Source of the DNA: Bacteroidia bacterium
Lineage (GTDB): Bacteria > Bacteroidota > Bacteroidia > UKL13-3
NCBI GenBank assembly: GCA_014376805.1
Contig: JACMQU010000081.1
Coordinates: 1 to 51,072, forward strand
Direction of reading: 5' to 3'
DNA: 51,072 nt
Shown: positions 8,278 to 17,975 of the stretch, one piece after another
How the letters are laid out: each line of letters opens with the position of its first letter
Numbering within the stretch: position 1 is the first letter of the stretch
Translations under genes and position numbers: made by a program
Notes under the pieces: generated by a model
Seen by the model: only the letters and a program-made list of their open reading frames with translations
What the model was told of the DNA's origin: nothing
Database searches by the model: none

Positions 8278-9039
8278 CTATTTGCTATCAGAACTCAGCT
8301 CTGCCACAATATATTCTCTGTTCATCCGGGCTATATTAGACAGGGAAATCTCCTTTGGACATTCAGCACTGCAAGCACCGGTATTTGTGCAAGCGCCAAA
8401 TCCCTCTGCATCCATTTGGGCAACCATTTCCATAACACGTTTTTTGCGTTCAGGCATACCTTGTGGCAATAGTGCCAATTGAGAAACTTTGGCCGAAACG
8501 AATAACATAGCAGAAGCATTTTTACAGGCAGCCACACAGGCTCCACAACCAATACACGCTGCTGCTGCAAAAGATTCATCTGCTGCATCCTTAGGTATAG
8601 GAATTGCATTCGCATCCTGTGCATTTCCTGTATTAACCGAAATAAATCCTCCAGATGAAATGATTCTGTCAAAAGCACTCCGGTCTACCACCAGGTCTTT
8701 AATTACCGGGAATGGTTGAGCTCTCCATGGTTCAACAACAATCGTATCGCCATCATTAAAACTCCGCATGTGTAACTGGCAAGTAGTTGTTTGTTTAGGT
8801 CCGTGCGGGCGGCCATTAATATACATACTACACGACCCACAAATTCCTTCGCGGCAATCGTGATCAAACGCAACAGGATCCTTACCTTCATTGTTAAGGC
8901 GTTCATTCAGTACATCAAACATTTCAAGGAACGACATATCAGTAGAGATATCATTCACTTTATATTCTTCAAATTTACCTTTGTCGCTGGCATTTTTCTG
9001 GCGCCATACTTTTAGGTTTAGATTGAGATTTTTTTCCAT
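8278..9039 (-). CDS. sdhB: Succinate dehydrogenase/fumarate reductase iron-sulfur subunit
   Basis: A 253-residue subunit that passes electrons from SdhA to the cytochrome b subunit at the inner membrane. The plant-type [2Fe-2S] site is CREGICGSC with a later Cys in TTTCQLH. The [4Fe-4S] and [3Fe-4S] cysteines are in [11 protein letters not shown] and in [15 protein letters not shown] take the ATG at 9037-9039 ([12 protein letters not shown]) as the start because this is how the family begins; the frame also allows a GTG seven codons earlier (9060). It is the last gene of sdhC-sdhA-sdhB. This order and the single five-helix cytochrome subunit are typical of B-type (non-classical) complexes. 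Confidence 0.95.
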   Translation of the reverse strand: MEKNLNLNLKVWRQKNASDKGKFEEYKVNDISTDMSFLEMFDVLNERLNNEGKDPVAFDHDCREGICGSCSMYINGRPHGPKQTTTCQLHMRSFNDGDTIVVEPWRAQPFPVIKDLVVDRSAFDRIISSGGFISVNTGNAQDANAIPIPKDAADESFAAAACIGCGACVAACKNASAMLFVSAKVSQLALLPQGMPERKKRVMEMVAQMDAEGFGACTNTGACSAECPKEISLSNIARMNREYIVAELSSDSK

Positions 9040-9105
9040 TATAATTTTTTCTGACGACACTGTTTTTTTTAATTAATCTGTAAGCTATTAAAGAAATTTA
9101 CTTGG

Positions 9106-11112
9106 CTATTTGTAGCTTCTTGCTGCAATTTTTATATTATCATAAATGAGATCTTCTTTATGTAATTCCCAGTTAACCCCTTGCATATATTCCCAGGCGG
9201 CAACATATTTAAAGTTCTCATCATCCCGCATTGCTTCTCCCTCGTCGGTTTGGTATTCTTCGCGAAAGTGACCACCACAGCTTTCATTACGGCTTAACGC
9301 ATCTTTACACATTAACTCACCAAGTTCAAGAAAATCTGCTACCCTGCCTGCTTTTTCCAACTCAGGATTAAACTCATCTTTTGAACCAGGAACACGAACT
9401 TCATTCCAGAATTGTTTGCGCAGTTCCTGAATTTCGCTGATGGCCGATTTTAATCCTTCTTCGTTACGTGCCATGCCGCATTTGTTCCACATAATAAGTC
9501 CTAACTTTTTATGGAAATAATCTACAGATTTAGTTCCTTTAATAGCAAATAATTTATCTATAGATGACTGCACATTTTGTTCAGCTTCGGCAAAAGCCAC
9601 ATGATCTGTGGGAATAGCTTTGGTTCTGATTTCATTACTAAGGTATGAACCAATAGTATAAGGGATCACAAAATAACCGTCGGCTAAGCCCTGCATTAAG
9701 GCAGATGCTCCAAGGCGGTTAGACCCATGATCTGAGAAGTTGGCTTCACCCAGAGCATATAATCCGGGCACATTTGTCATTAAGTTATAATCTACCCAAA
9801 GTCCGCCCATAGTATAATGCACTGCCGGATAAATCATCATAGGTTGGTCATAAGGATTAACACCAGTTATCTGCTGATACATATCAAAAAGGTTACCGTA
9901 TTTTTCTTTCACTACAGCACGCCCCATTTCAATTACCTGTGTCTCATTTGGGTTATGGATTCCTTTTTTAGTAGCTTCAATATGGCCATACCGCAGGGTG
10001 TTAAAAGCAAAATCAAGAAACACGGCTTCTCCGGTTTTATTCACCCCAAAACCTGCATCACAACGTTCCTTTGCTGCTCTGCTGGCAACGTCTCTAGGTA
10101 CTAAATTGCCAAAAGCAGGATACCTTCTTTCTAAGTAATAATCGCGGTCTTCTTCTTTTATATCGTTCGGTTTGATCCTATTTTCACGCAGGGATTTTGC
10201 ATCTTCCTGTTTCTTCGGAACCCAAATCCGGCCATCATTGCGCAATGATTCACTCATTAACGTTAACTTAGACTGATGATCTCCCGAAACCGGTATGCAA
10301 GTAGGATGAATCTGGGTAAAACAAGGATTGGCAAACAGAGCTCCTTTTTTATGCGCTTTCCAGGCAGCCGTTACGTTTGAACCCATTGCATTAGTTGAAA
10401 GAAAAAATGCATTTCCATAGCCACCAGAACATAATAATACGGCATGTCCGAAATGGCGTTCAAGCTTACCCGTAACCAGATCGCGTGCAATAATTCCTCT
10501 GCAAACACCTTCAATAGTTACCACATCCAGCATTTCATGACGGGCATACATTTTTACATTGCCACTGCCTACCTGGCGTTGCAAACCACTATATGCACCC
10601 AGTAGCAATTGCTGTCCAGTTTGTCCGGCTGCATAAAAGGTACGCTGAACCTGGGTGCCGCCAAAAGAACGGTTAGATAACAGTCCACCATATTCGCGGG
10701 CAAAAGGCACACCAATAGCCACACACTGATCTATTATACTGGTACTTACTTCTGCCAGGCGATAAACATTGCCCTCACGGGAGCGGTAATCGCCTCCTTT
10801 TATGGTATCGTAAAATAAACGATAAGTTGAGTCCCCATCATTCTGGTAATTTTTGGCAGCATTAATTCCACCCTGTGCGGCAATACTATGTGCTCTTCGG
10901 GCAGAATCCTGAAAGCAGAAAACTTTTACTTTGTAGCCCAGTTCAGATAAAGATGCTGCCGCTGAGGCACCTGCTAAACCCGAACCTACAATAATTATTT
11001 CCAGGGTACGTTTATTTGCCGGGTTAACCAATGGAACCGTAGAGCGATACTTGGTCCATTTTTGTTCTAAGTTACCTTCGGGAATTTTTGAGTCTATTTT
11101 CGATGATGTCAT
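9106..11112 (-). CDS. sdhA: Succinate dehydrogenase/fumarate reductase flavoprotein
   Basis: A 668-residue flavoprotein that oxidises succinate to fumarate and reduces FAD. The dinucleotide fold is [13 protein letters not shown] (about 40-52). The His that carries covalent FAD is in [11 protein letters not shown] (His75). Substrate-site residues are in the HPTCIP and RDVASRA segments, and the late [18 protein letters not shown] binds FAD. Its C-terminal part contains the usual HFREEYQT capping segment. The gene ends 66 bases before sdhB and starts 18 bases after sdhC, on the same strand. It is full length for the B-type family (about 640-670 residues). Confidence 0.97.
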   Translation of the reverse strand: MTSSKIDSKIPEGNLEQKWTKYRSTVPLVNPANKRTLEIIIVGSGLAGASAAASLSELGYKVKVFCFQDSARRAHSIAAQGGINAAKNYQNDGDSTYRLFYDTIKGGDYRSREGNVYRLAEVSTSIIDQCVAIGVPFAREYGGLLSNRSFGGTQVQRTFYAAGQTGQQLLLGAYSGLQRQVGSGNVKMYARHEMLDVVTIEGVCRGIIARDLVTGKLERHFGHAVLLCSGGYGNAFFLSTNAMGSNVTAAWKAHKKGALFANPCFTQIHPTCIPVSGDHQSKLTLMSESLRNDGRIWVPKKQEDAKSLRENRIKPNDIKEEDRDYYLERRYPAFGNLVPRDVASRAAKERCDAGFGVNKTGEAVFLDFAFNTLRYGHIEATKKGIHNPNETQVIEMGRAVVKEKYGNLFDMYQQITGVNPYDQPMMIYPAVHYTMGGLWVDYNLMTNVPGLYALGEANFSDHGSNRLGASALMQGLADGYFVIPYTIGSYLSNEIRTKAIPTDHVAFAEAEQNVQSSIDKLFAIKGTKSVDYFHKKLGLIMWNKCGMARNEEGLKSAISEIQELRKQFWNEVRVPGSKDEFNPELEKAGRVADFLELGELMCKDALSRNESCGGHFREEYQTDEGEAMRDDENFKYVAAWEYMQGVNWELHKEDLIYDNIKIAARSYK

Positions 11113-11130
11113 ATCAGTTGGATCAACAGT

Positions 11131-11922
11131 TTATTTAAAAATAAAAAAATAAAGCGGCATAGCAGCAAAACCTGCCGGAATAAGTACGGAAAACACCCAC
11201 GTGCCTAAAAATTTAATTAGCCCGTTATACTTTACATGGTTCACACCTAATGTTTGAAAAGCACTTTTAAAACCATGATAGAGGTGAAAACCCACTGCAA
11301 ACATGCTTATTACATACAAGGCCACAATCCACCATTCTTTAAATTCTTCTTCCACCTCTTTGTATAAATCTTTTACAATTACCACCCTAAACTGTCCTTG
11401 TTCATTTGAGGTAATTCCTTCTTCTAATTTATTTGATTGCACATATTCTGCAGACATTGGGCTTGACTTTGTTTCGCCTGTTGCCATATTGGTTAAGTAA
11501 GAAGTAAAAGGTATATGACCAAATTTGTATTCGTACCAGAAATTACTCATATGTATAACTATAAATACTAATAAAATAGTACCAAGAATTCCCATATTGC
11601 GGCTAGTCCAGTGGCTATTAGCAGCCCCGTTTTGTACGGCATATTTTACAGGCCTTGACTTTTGGTTCTTTCGGATCAGCATTAAACCTTTAAAAGCATG
11701 AAACAAAATACTGAAATACAAAATATAGGAAATTGTTTTGATTACCGGATTACTTGTCATAAAAACACTGTATGTGTTAAATGCAAGTCCGTTATCAACT
11801 TTAAACAATTGTAAATTGCCTACCATGTGTATAACAAGAAAAGAGCAAAGAAACAACCCCGTTAAAGCCATAATAAGCTTTTGACCGATTGTGGAAGAAA
11901 ACATTTTAATAACCCAGTTCAT
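11131..11922 (-). CDS. sdhC: Succinate dehydrogenase cytochrome b subunit (b558 type)
   Basis: A 263-residue membrane protein with about five transmembrane helices: near residues 13-32, 57-76, 109-126, 197-216 and 241-260. It anchors SdhA and SdhB, binds two haems b through helix histidines (candidates His27, His66, His118 and His213) and reduces menaquinone. Between helices 3 and 4 lies a long hydrophilic loop of about 65 residues, including ATGETKSSPMSAEYV and KDLYKEVEEEFKEWW. This is longer than in compact family members but common in Bacteroidota. First gene of sdhCAB; I see no exact TAnnTTTG box in the 200 bases before it. Confidence 0.93.
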   Translation of the reverse strand: MNWVIKMFSSTIGQKLIMALTGLFLCSFLVIHMVGNLQLFKVDNGLAFNTYSVFMTSNPVIKTISYILYFSILFHAFKGLMLIRKNQKSRPVKYAVQNGAANSHWTSRNMGILGTILLVFIVIHMSNFWYEYKFGHIPFTSYLTNMATGETKSSPMSAEYVQSNKLEEGITSNEQGQFRVVIVKDLYKEVEEEFKEWWIVALYVISMFAVGFHLYHGFKSAFQTLGVNHVKYNGLIKFLGTWVFSVLIPAGFAAMPLYFFIFK

Positions 11923-12100
11923 TCTGTTTTTTTTTTAATTTAGAGTGCGAATTTATAAATAGGAAGCATTAGTCCATTTTTATTCCTTTTGTTTTATGCA
12001 CATTTAGTGTATTTGTAATTATTCTAAATAGGATGAAGCCCATGAAATATATATAAATTACTAGTTATAACAAATGTTTAGAAATAAAGATTTAGCTTCT

Positions 12101-12108
12101 TAAATTTG
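12101..12108 (+). promoter_or_regulatory. Bacteroidota -7 box TAAATTTG before pyrD
   Basis: TAAATTTG fits TAnnTTTG exactly. It ends 23 bases before the TTG start of pyrD, so the leader would be very short. A clear -33 TTG is not visible; TGTTTAG at about 12075-12081 is a weak candidate. It supports the upstream TTG start over the internal ATG at 12162. Confidence 0.45.
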
Positions 12109-12131
12109 TCGGAAATTAAAATACCAGCATC

Positions 12132-13169
12132 TTGTACGCTATCATAAGAAGTTTTTTGTTTATGCTTCAGGCAGAAACCGCCCATCATTTTACCTTTAAG
12201 GCACTTCGGTTTTGTTTTAAAATTCCTTTTGTTAAATTTATTTGCCAACAAAATTACCTGGTAGAAGATAAATATGATTTTCTGGGTTTAAAATTTAGAA
12301 ACCGTATTGGCCTAGCTGCAGGTATGGACAAAAATGCAGAATACCTGGAGGAATTGAATGCTCTTGGCTTTGGATTTGTTGAAATTGGAACCGTAACCCC
12401 AAAACCGCAAGCAGGAAACGACAAGCCACGGTTATTCAGACTTAAAACGGATGAATGCCTGATTAATAGGATGGGATTTAACAATGATGGGGTAGAAGTG
12501 GTGGCAGAAAGGTTAATGAAAAGGCCTAAAAATCTTATTGTAGGTGGTAATATTGGCAAGAATAAAGTTACACCTAATGAAATGGCCGTTGCCGATTATT
12601 CTCTGTGTTTTGATAAACTATACCAGGTGGTTGATTATTTTGTGGTAAATGTAAGTTCTCCTAACACCCCCAATTTAAGAGACTTACAAGATAAAAAACC
12701 ATTATTAATTATCCTGAATCAATTAAGTATACAAAGAAAAGTATGGGTAAAAAATGGCTATCTGAGTAAACCCATATTGTTAAAAATAGCTCCCGACCTT
12801 ACCTTTAGCCAGGTTGATGATGTGATAGAAATTGTAATGGAAAGTGGTATTGATGGCATTGTGGCTACCAATACCACCATATCAAGGGAGGGTCTCTTAA
12901 CACCCAAACATGCTTTAGATAAAATAGGTTCAGGAGGCTTAAGTGGCAAAGTACTTGCTAATAAATCAACAGAAATAATTGCTTACATCCAACTAAAAAC
13001 AGCTGGAAAATTACCTGTTATTGGCGTTGGCGGGATTAACTCTGAACAAACAGCCATTGATAAAATAAAAGCGGGCGCCGGCTTAATACAGGTATATACA
13101 GGTTTTGTGTATGGTGGTCCGGCTTTGGTAAGAAAAATCTCAAATGCAATAAAGCATGGATTAGGATAG
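12132..13169 (+). CDS. pyrD: Dihydroorotate dehydrogenase (quinone), class 2
   Basis: A 345-residue membrane-associated FMN enzyme that oxidises dihydroorotate to orotate in pyrimidine synthesis and passes electrons to quinone. Motifs: GLAAGMDKNAE (FMN), FVEIGTVTPKPQAGNDKPRLFRL, NRMGFNNDG, VNVSSPNTPNLRDLQ with the catalytic Ser of class 2, LLKIAPDL, GSGGLSGK, and IGVGGINS. The N-terminal amphipathic helix that contacts the membrane is MYAIIRSFLFMLQAETAHHF. I take TTG 12132 as the start because it gives this complete helix; the ATG at 12162 would cut it in half. It uses TAG as stop. The IscA-like gene follows after 76 bases. Confidence 0.95.
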   Translation: MYAIIRSFLFMLQAETAHHFTFKALRFCFKIPFVKFICQQNYLVEDKYDFLGLKFRNRIGLAAGMDKNAEYLEELNALGFGFVEIGTVTPKPQAGNDKPRLFRLKTDECLINRMGFNNDGVEVVAERLMKRPKNLIVGGNIGKNKVTPNEMAVADYSLCFDKLYQVVDYFVVNVSSPNTPNLRDLQDKKPLLIILNQLSIQRKVWVKNGYLSKPILLKIAPDLTFSQVDDVIEIVMESGIDGIVATNTTISREGLLTPKHALDKIGSGGLSGKVLANKSTEIIAYIQLKTAGKLPVIGVGGINSEQTAIDKIKAGAGLIQVYTGFVYGGPALVRKISNAIKHGLG

Positions 13170-13245
13170 GAAGGGAGATTGGGAGAATTTACAACTTCGC
13201 TAAAATCTGAGTAGATGGGAATTAACTTCAATTAAAACACACAAA

Positions 13246-13563
13246 ATGAACCTGATACAATTTACACCTGCAGCCAAAGTTGCAATAGCTCAATATAAAC
13301 ATACGCTCAAAATTCCGGATGCGTATTTTCTTCGTGTAGGGATCAGACAAAAAAATGCACAGGATAAAGGGCTGCTGATAGGCTTTGATGAAAAAAACGA
13401 TAAAGATCAACAAATCATTGTTGATGGTATAAAGGTGATTTATAATGCGGGGCAGGTATTCTTTTTTGCGGGTATGATCATTGATTTTTTGGATCAGAAT
13501 GGAAGGAAAGGTTTTAAATTTGTGGAAAAAACTAAATTGCAACACACAGAAATAAATAAATGA
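13246..13563 (+). CDS. IscA/HesB-like protein without any cysteine
   Basis: A 105-residue protein with the HesB/IscA fold: it opens with IQFTPAAKVAIAQY, has the LRVGIRQ strand, a FDEKNDKDQQIIVDGIKVIY segment and closes with FLDQNGRKGFKF. Standard A-type carriers bind iron-sulfur clusters with three cysteines (one after RVGV.GGGC, two in a C-terminal CGCG). Here the first site reads KNAQDKGLL and the C-terminal CGCG segment is missing, and the whole protein has no Cys. It can hardly bind a cluster in the usual way. The next gene overlaps its stop by four bases (ATGA), so it is coupled to a MacB-type permease. A structural or regulatory role is a guess. Confidence 0.75.
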   Translation: MNLIQFTPAAKVAIAQYKHTLKIPDAYFLRVGIRQKNAQDKGLLIGFDEKNDKDQQIIVDGIKVIYNAGQVFFFAGMIIDFLDQNGRKGFKFVEKTKLQHTEINK

Positions 13564-14792
13564 CCGTAGGTGAGAATATAAATATTGCCTTTACTTCTAT
13601 AAAAGGAAACAAGGTACGCGCCATTATCACGGCCATGATTATCTCTATTGGAATTATGGCACTGGTAGGAATTCTTACCGCTATTGATGGCATGAAGGCA
13701 GGCATAAACAACACTTTTTCGGGGATGGGTGCAAATACGTTTAACATTAAGAACAAAGGCCAGAACATACGCTTTGGTGGATCATCTAAAGCACCCAAAA
13801 AGTATAAAGCCATTAGTAAGCAGGAAGCAGAAAACTTTGTAGCAGATTTTAAATTCCCATCTACAGCTTCACTTTCCGTTAATGCAAGTTTTGCCAGTAC
13901 CGTTAAATATGAGAATAAAAAAAGTGATCCCAACGTAATGGTAATGGGTGGCGATGTTAATTATTTAAAAGTTGCCGGTTATGATGTTGACCTCGGAAGA
14001 AATTTTTCTGATAAAGAGGTAGGTTCAGCGGCAAATGTGGCTTTAATTGGTACCGAGGTTAAATCTAAACTGTTTAAGAATAAAATGCCGGTAGGGGAGT
14101 TTATCTTTGTAGGTGGGGCCAAATTTAGGGTAATAGGATTGCTTAAATCAAAAGGCTCCAGCATGGGTTTTGGTGGCGATAGAATTGTTATTGTTCCTTT
14201 ACAAAATGCCTATCAAACTTTCTCTATGCCAAATATGAGCAGCGTAATAACAGTGTCTGTATTGGATGTAAACAATATGGATTTTGCTGTGGAAGAGGCA
14301 ACCAGTGTATTTAGAAAAGTGAGGAGATTACCGGTAAAAGCAGAAAATAATTTTCAGATTTATAAGGCAGATAATATAGCTAAAGAATTAATAAGTAACC
14401 TTAGCTATGTTACTATAGCAGCAACCGTTATAGGTTTTATTACTTTGCTTGGGGCCGCTATTGGCCTAATGAATATTATGCTGGTATCCGTATCAGAACG
14501 CACGCGGGAAATAGGCATTAGAAAAGCAATGGGTGCCACGCAAAAAGTGATCAGGCGACAGTTCTTATTTGAAGCCATTGTGATTTGCCAGATTGGTGGA
14601 ATAGGCGGAATTATTTTGGGCATTATCATTGGTAATGTTGTTACACTTCTGGTGGGCGGAGGGTTTATAATTCCATGGATATGGATTATTAGTGGCATAT
14701 CTTTATGTGTTTTGGTAGGTTTGGCAAGTGGCTTTTATCCTGCTGTTAAAGCTTCACGGCTTGACCCAATTGAAGCGTTAAGATTTGAATGA
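13560..14792 (+). CDS. MacB/FtsX-type ABC transporter permease
   Basis: A 410-residue membrane protein of the MacB family. A first transmembrane helix (about 20-42, AIITAMIISIGIMALVGILT) is followed by a large periplasmic MacB-type domain (about 45-280) and then three helices in the FtsX domain (about 288-312, 338-362, 372-396), with the loop VSERTREIGIRKAMGATQ between the first two, as in all mechanotransmission permeases. It would pair with an ATPase of the LolD/MacB type, but none is next to it. The start overlaps the IscA-like gene by four bases and the stop overlaps the next gene by four bases, so three genes form a tight operon. Substrate unknown. Confidence 0.85.
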   Translation: MTVGENINIAFTSIKGNKVRAIITAMIISIGIMALVGILTAIDGMKAGINNTFSGMGANTFNIKNKGQNIRFGGSSKAPKKYKAISKQEAENFVADFKFPSTASLSVNASFASTVKYENKKSDPNVMVMGGDVNYLKVAGYDVDLGRNFSDKEVGSAANVALIGTEVKSKLFKNKMPVGEFIFVGGAKFRVIGLLKSKGSSMGFGGDRIVIVPLQNAYQTFSMPNMSSVITVSVLDVNNMDFAVEEATSVFRKVRRLPVKAENNFQIYKADNIAKELISNLSYVTIAATVIGFITLLGAAIGLMNIMLVSVSERTREIGIRKAMGATQKVIRRQFLFEAIVICQIGGIGGIILGIIIGNVVTLLVGGGFIIPWIWIISGISLCVLVGLASGFYPAVKASRLDPIEALRFE

Positions 14793-15682
14793 TGCACACA
14801 AAATTTATACTCCCTGTTTTACAACATACGGATATTATTTTATTTGCTGTGGCACTTATCAGTGTTTTGTTTTTCTTCTTTTATGTTAAAGTTAAATTTC
14901 AAAAAACAGCCTCTTCCAAAGCATACGGAATCTTATTTTATTCTTTTGTTTTTTATGGTATAGCTGCCTTTAGTTTTGTATGCCTGAACGCAATGAGCAG
15001 GTTTCTTAGATTAAGTGGAGATCTGTATGGAAATTATATATGGTTCTTTCCCTTAAGCTTCTTATCAGCCGTATTTGGTTCCATTTGCGGCTGGCTTATC
15101 TATTTTGCTGCCTCAAAGGTTGCCCAGCCGTATGCTTATAAATTATTAAACCTTAGCCTGCTTATAATTGCGCCCACTCTTACCTATACCTTATTACTTA
15201 AACCTTTCAATGAAAGTTTATCCATGCTTCAAATATCAGATAAAATTATTGCTGAACCGGGTTTCATAAATACTTTAAATTATACTTCATTAAACCAAAA
15301 GCCATCCGAAATCTTCTTCCCCGCTACTCCAGCCATGTATCATGATTCATTAGATATTTCCGTTATCCGTGGAAAAACAATTCGTATTCAAAGTAAACAG
15401 AACGGCTTTGTTTATGAACACCGGCTCAACTCCACCCTACAAACAATTTATTCGGTAGATTTAAATAAAAAAAAATACCTGGCCTTATTAGCACTTTCAC
15501 CTCCTTTAGATAACTTTTCTGTTTTACTGGTGTTTGACAAGCTGGGCGATTGCGTTTATAAAAAAATATTCGATGATTTTCCGAACAGGCTAAGCGGTAA
15601 TAAAGATGGACGGTTTCTGCTATTACAAAAGGAAGTTGAACCAGATAGTTTAACCTTTAAACTCTGTTTTCAATTAAATTAA
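14789..15682 (+). CDS. Membrane protein of unknown function
   Basis: A 297-residue protein that I do not recognise. The N-terminal half has four likely transmembrane helices (about 15-34, 47-66, 81-107 and 117-137). The C-terminal half (about 150-297) is soluble and beta-rich, with repeated short strands (IRGKTIRIQSK, YSVDLNKKKYLALLAL, FSVLLVFDKLG) that would lie in the periplasm or cytoplasm depending on topology. The ATG overlaps the permease stop (ATGA), which implies joint expression and perhaps work in the same complex. No metal sites or catalytic motifs are visible. Confidence 0.6.
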   Translation: MMHTKFILPVLQHTDIILFAVALISVLFFFFYVKVKFQKTASSKAYGILFYSFVFYGIAAFSFVCLNAMSRFLRLSGDLYGNYIWFFPLSFLSAVFGSICGWLIYFAASKVAQPYAYKLLNLSLLIIAPTLTYTLLLKPFNESLSMLQISDKIIAEPGFINTLNYTSLNQKPSEIFFPATPAMYHDSLDISVIRGKTIRIQSKQNGFVYEHRLNSTLQTIYSVDLNKKKYLALLALSPPLDNFSVLLVFDKLGDCVYKKIFDDFPNRLSGNKDGRFLLLQKEVEPDSLTFKLCFQLN

Positions 15683-15767
15683 CAGATGGAATTAATTTAT
15701 AGGTAAACAAACAATTATATGATAATCTAAGAGGTTTGTTATATACTAAAAATTATTAGATTGCAGT

Positions 15768-16526
15768 ATGAAAAAAATAGTGTTTTTAGTATTATCCGCA
15801 GTTATAATATTAAGTTTTTCTATGTGTAGAAAACACAACATCGTAACGGTAGATCAGGAAGCTGCTAACTCAAATATAAACCTTGTATTTTCTAATATGG
15901 TTGATGGAGTTCCTATTACTTTGGGCTCCATGATTAATACCAATGCGGCAGGTAATAAATACCGGGTAGATGTTCTAAAGTATTATATCTCTAACATAAA
16001 ACTTGTTAAAGCAGACGCAACAGAAATTTCATTTGATAATTATGAACTCATTAATGAAGCAGAGGCCGCAACAAAAATAGTGGTCCTTAAAAATGTACCG
16101 CATACGTCATTTGTAAAAATAAGATTTTATCTCGGTATTGATCTTTCCAGAAACCATACGGGTTTGCAGGATGGCGATCTTGACCCTGCCCATGACATGA
16201 TCTGGGATTGGAACACTGGTTATATATTTTTTAAACACGAAGGTAAATTTATAAACACCCAGGGTACTACAAAAATACTTGTACAACATCTTGCCACCGA
16301 TTTTGCCCTGCCTGCTATTGAAGTACCTTTAAACAATGTTACAATTTCCTCGGGATCAAAAATAATTGAGCTTAATTTTAACCTCAATAGTGCCTATACT
16401 TCACCAACAAATATAGATTTTAATATAAACGGTATGCGAACGTCTATTGGGGCCCTCGAAATGCAATGGATGAGTGAGGTTAAAAATAATATGTATGATG
16501 CATTCACTTTTGCAAAGTTTGAGTAA
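15768..16526 (+). CDS. MbnP-like copper-binding lipoprotein or secreted protein
   Basis: A 252-residue exported protein: hydrophobic N-terminus (residues 4-19) followed by Cys20, a weak lipobox (FSMC). The body matches MbnP-like proteins: YRVDVLKYYISNIKLV (about 65-80), VRFYLGID-type segment at 117-124, and HDMIWDWNTGYIFFKHEG (about 142-159). MbnP proteins bind copper and in known cases one Trp is oxidised to kynurenine by the dihaem partner MbnH. Trp146 and Trp148 are in the segment where I expect such a residue, which is inference. No mbnH-like cytochrome gene is adjacent: hemW follows on the other strand. It is monocistronic, with 85 bases to the gene before. Confidence 0.7.
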   Translation: MKKIVFLVLSAVIILSFSMCRKHNIVTVDQEAANSNINLVFSNMVDGVPITLGSMINTNAAGNKYRVDVLKYYISNIKLVKADATEISFDNYELINEAEAATKIVVLKNVPHTSFVKIRFYLGIDLSRNHTGLQDGDLDPAHDMIWDWNTGYIFFKHEGKFINTQGTTKILVQHLATDFALPAIEVPLNNVTISSGSKIIELNFNLNSAYTSPTNIDFNINGMRTSIGALEMQWMSEVKNNMYDAFTFAKFE

Positions 16527-16837
16527 AGTATTCCAATACAGATAATGTAATTCCAAAGCCCGATACCCACAATAAGGGTAATTTTGCCGTGTTTGTAACT
16601 GTTATAAAAAGTATAGATAATGCTGAAAAGTTTGTAACACAATTGAGGAATGCAAATGTAAGATCCGGAACAAATATCACTTTGAATAGGTAATTAAAAA
16701 ACACCGCATCAGCTAAAAACTGAATTTAATTTTAAGGGCTGCATTTATATTACATAGCATACTTTTCGTCAGCCTGATTTATTGTTCCTGGTTATTTTTT
16801 TAGGGTACTTATGTATTCGTTGAGTGAGCAAATTAAT
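16527..16837. other. Intergenic region with a start-less open frame (possible relic)
   Basis: Between the convergent MbnP-like and hemW genes there is a plus-strand frame from 16523 to 16693 without a start codon. It reads NVIPKPDTHNKG, then NFAVFVTVIKSI and DNAEKFVTQLRNANV. The alternation of a strand with AEK..QLR is reminiscent of a SPOR-like or periplasmic repeat, but it is too short to decide. The rest is A/T-rich and I see no strong terminator hairpin. Confidence 0.3.
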
Positions 16838-17965
16838 TTATATAACAAATGCTGCTGCTGCAATACCATCTGCAAAAAATTTACCTTCAGCAGTTAGTAT
16901 ATAAGAATTATCAGTAAGGCTGAGCCAACTTTTTTTTATAAAGTTTTGCAACTCTTTGTCAAGGTGTACAAGATAAGAAGATCCAAATGTTTCCTGAATA
17001 TAAGTTCTGCTGCATCCCCATTGAGTGCGCAGACTGGTCATTACGGCTTCATTAAAAAGGTTTTTTTCTGTTAAGGTTTCGTTTTCTATTAATGGATTAT
17101 TCATATCAATACCTTTCACGTACGTTGCATTGTTGGCAATGTTCCAGCTTCTTTGTTTTTTATTAAAACTATGTGCGCCCGGACCAATGCCCAGGTATGA
17201 AATTCCTCTCCAGTAATTGGTATTATGCAAAGCATATTTACCGGGTTTGGCAAAGTTAGAAATCTCATAATGTTCAAACCCGTTTTCTTTCATCGCCTGC
17301 ATCAGTATATTAAATTGCAGGCTTGCCTGGCCATCATTTACATCAGCCGAAGTGTGTGTTGCTATCATTTTTGCCAATGCTGTTTTAGGTTCAACAGTGA
17401 GGCAATAAGCAGATACATGAGGTACCTTTAAATTAAATGTGGTAAGCAGATTTTGAGACCACTTTTGTTCACTTAAACCCGGGGTGCCATATATCAGATC
17501 AATACTAATATTTGTAAGGCCTGCATCCTGCGCGCGTTTAATGCAATCTATTGCTTCAGCACTTTTATGTGCCCTGTTCATCCATTGCAGATGCGTATCA
17601 AAAAAACTTTGTACACCAATGCTTAAGCGGTTAATGGGAGTATGTCTCAAAAAGTTAATTTGTTCATTGGTAAGGTCATCCGGATTTGCTTCAAAAGTAA
17701 ATTCTTTAACAGCACTCAGATCAAAATTTTTGTTTAAAGCATCAATAATGGAATGAAGTTCGTATTCACTTAAAATGCTTGGCGTACCTCCACCAAAGTA
17801 AACTGTTTCTATAGGTTCGTTTGCAAGAAATGTTTGACGTAAAAATATTTCTTTACCAATTGCTTCAACAAGCTTTCCTTTGTACTTAAGCAAGGTACTG
17901 AAATGAAAGTTACAATAATGACAAGCTTGTTTGCAAAAGGGAATATGAATATAAATACCTGCCAT
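16838..17965 (-). CDS. hemW: HemW-type radical SAM protein (haem chaperone)
   Basis: A 375-residue radical SAM protein. The cluster site is C11-xxx-C15-xx-C18 in IPFCKQACHYCNFHF; the fourth Cys that HemN coproporphyrinogen dehydrogenases have right after it is Phe here, which marks HemW. Further motifs are VYFGGGTPS (about 55-63), EANPDDLT and SIGVQSF. HemW binds haem and is thought to deliver it to respiratory enzymes rather than to oxidise coproporphyrinogen. The C-terminal HemN-type domain is present to the end (about 300-375). A TAnnTTTG box lies only 11 bases before the ATG on the coding strand, so the message could have almost no leader. Confidence 0.9.
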   Translation of the reverse strand: MAGIYIHIPFCKQACHYCNFHFSTLLKYKGKLVEAIGKEIFLRQTFLANEPIETVYFGGGTPSILSEYELHSIIDALNKNFDLSAVKEFTFEANPDDLTNEQINFLRHTPINRLSIGVQSFFDTHLQWMNRAHKSAEAIDCIKRAQDAGLTNISIDLIYGTPGLSEQKWSQNLLTTFNLKVPHVSAYCLTVEPKTALAKMIATHTSADVNDGQASLQFNILMQAMKENGFEHYEISNFAKPGKYALHNTNYWRGISYLGIGPGAHSFNKKQRSWNIANNATYVKGIDMNNPLIENETLTEKNLFNEAVMTSLRTQWGCSRTYIQETFGSSYLVHLDKELQNFIKKSWLSLTDNSYILTAEGKFFADGIAAAAFVI

Positions 17966-17975
17966 AAATTATTTG

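Noticed and set aside
13246-13563. Calling the IscA-like gene erpA or iscA
   Set aside because: All cluster-binding cysteines are missing, so the standard name would mislead.
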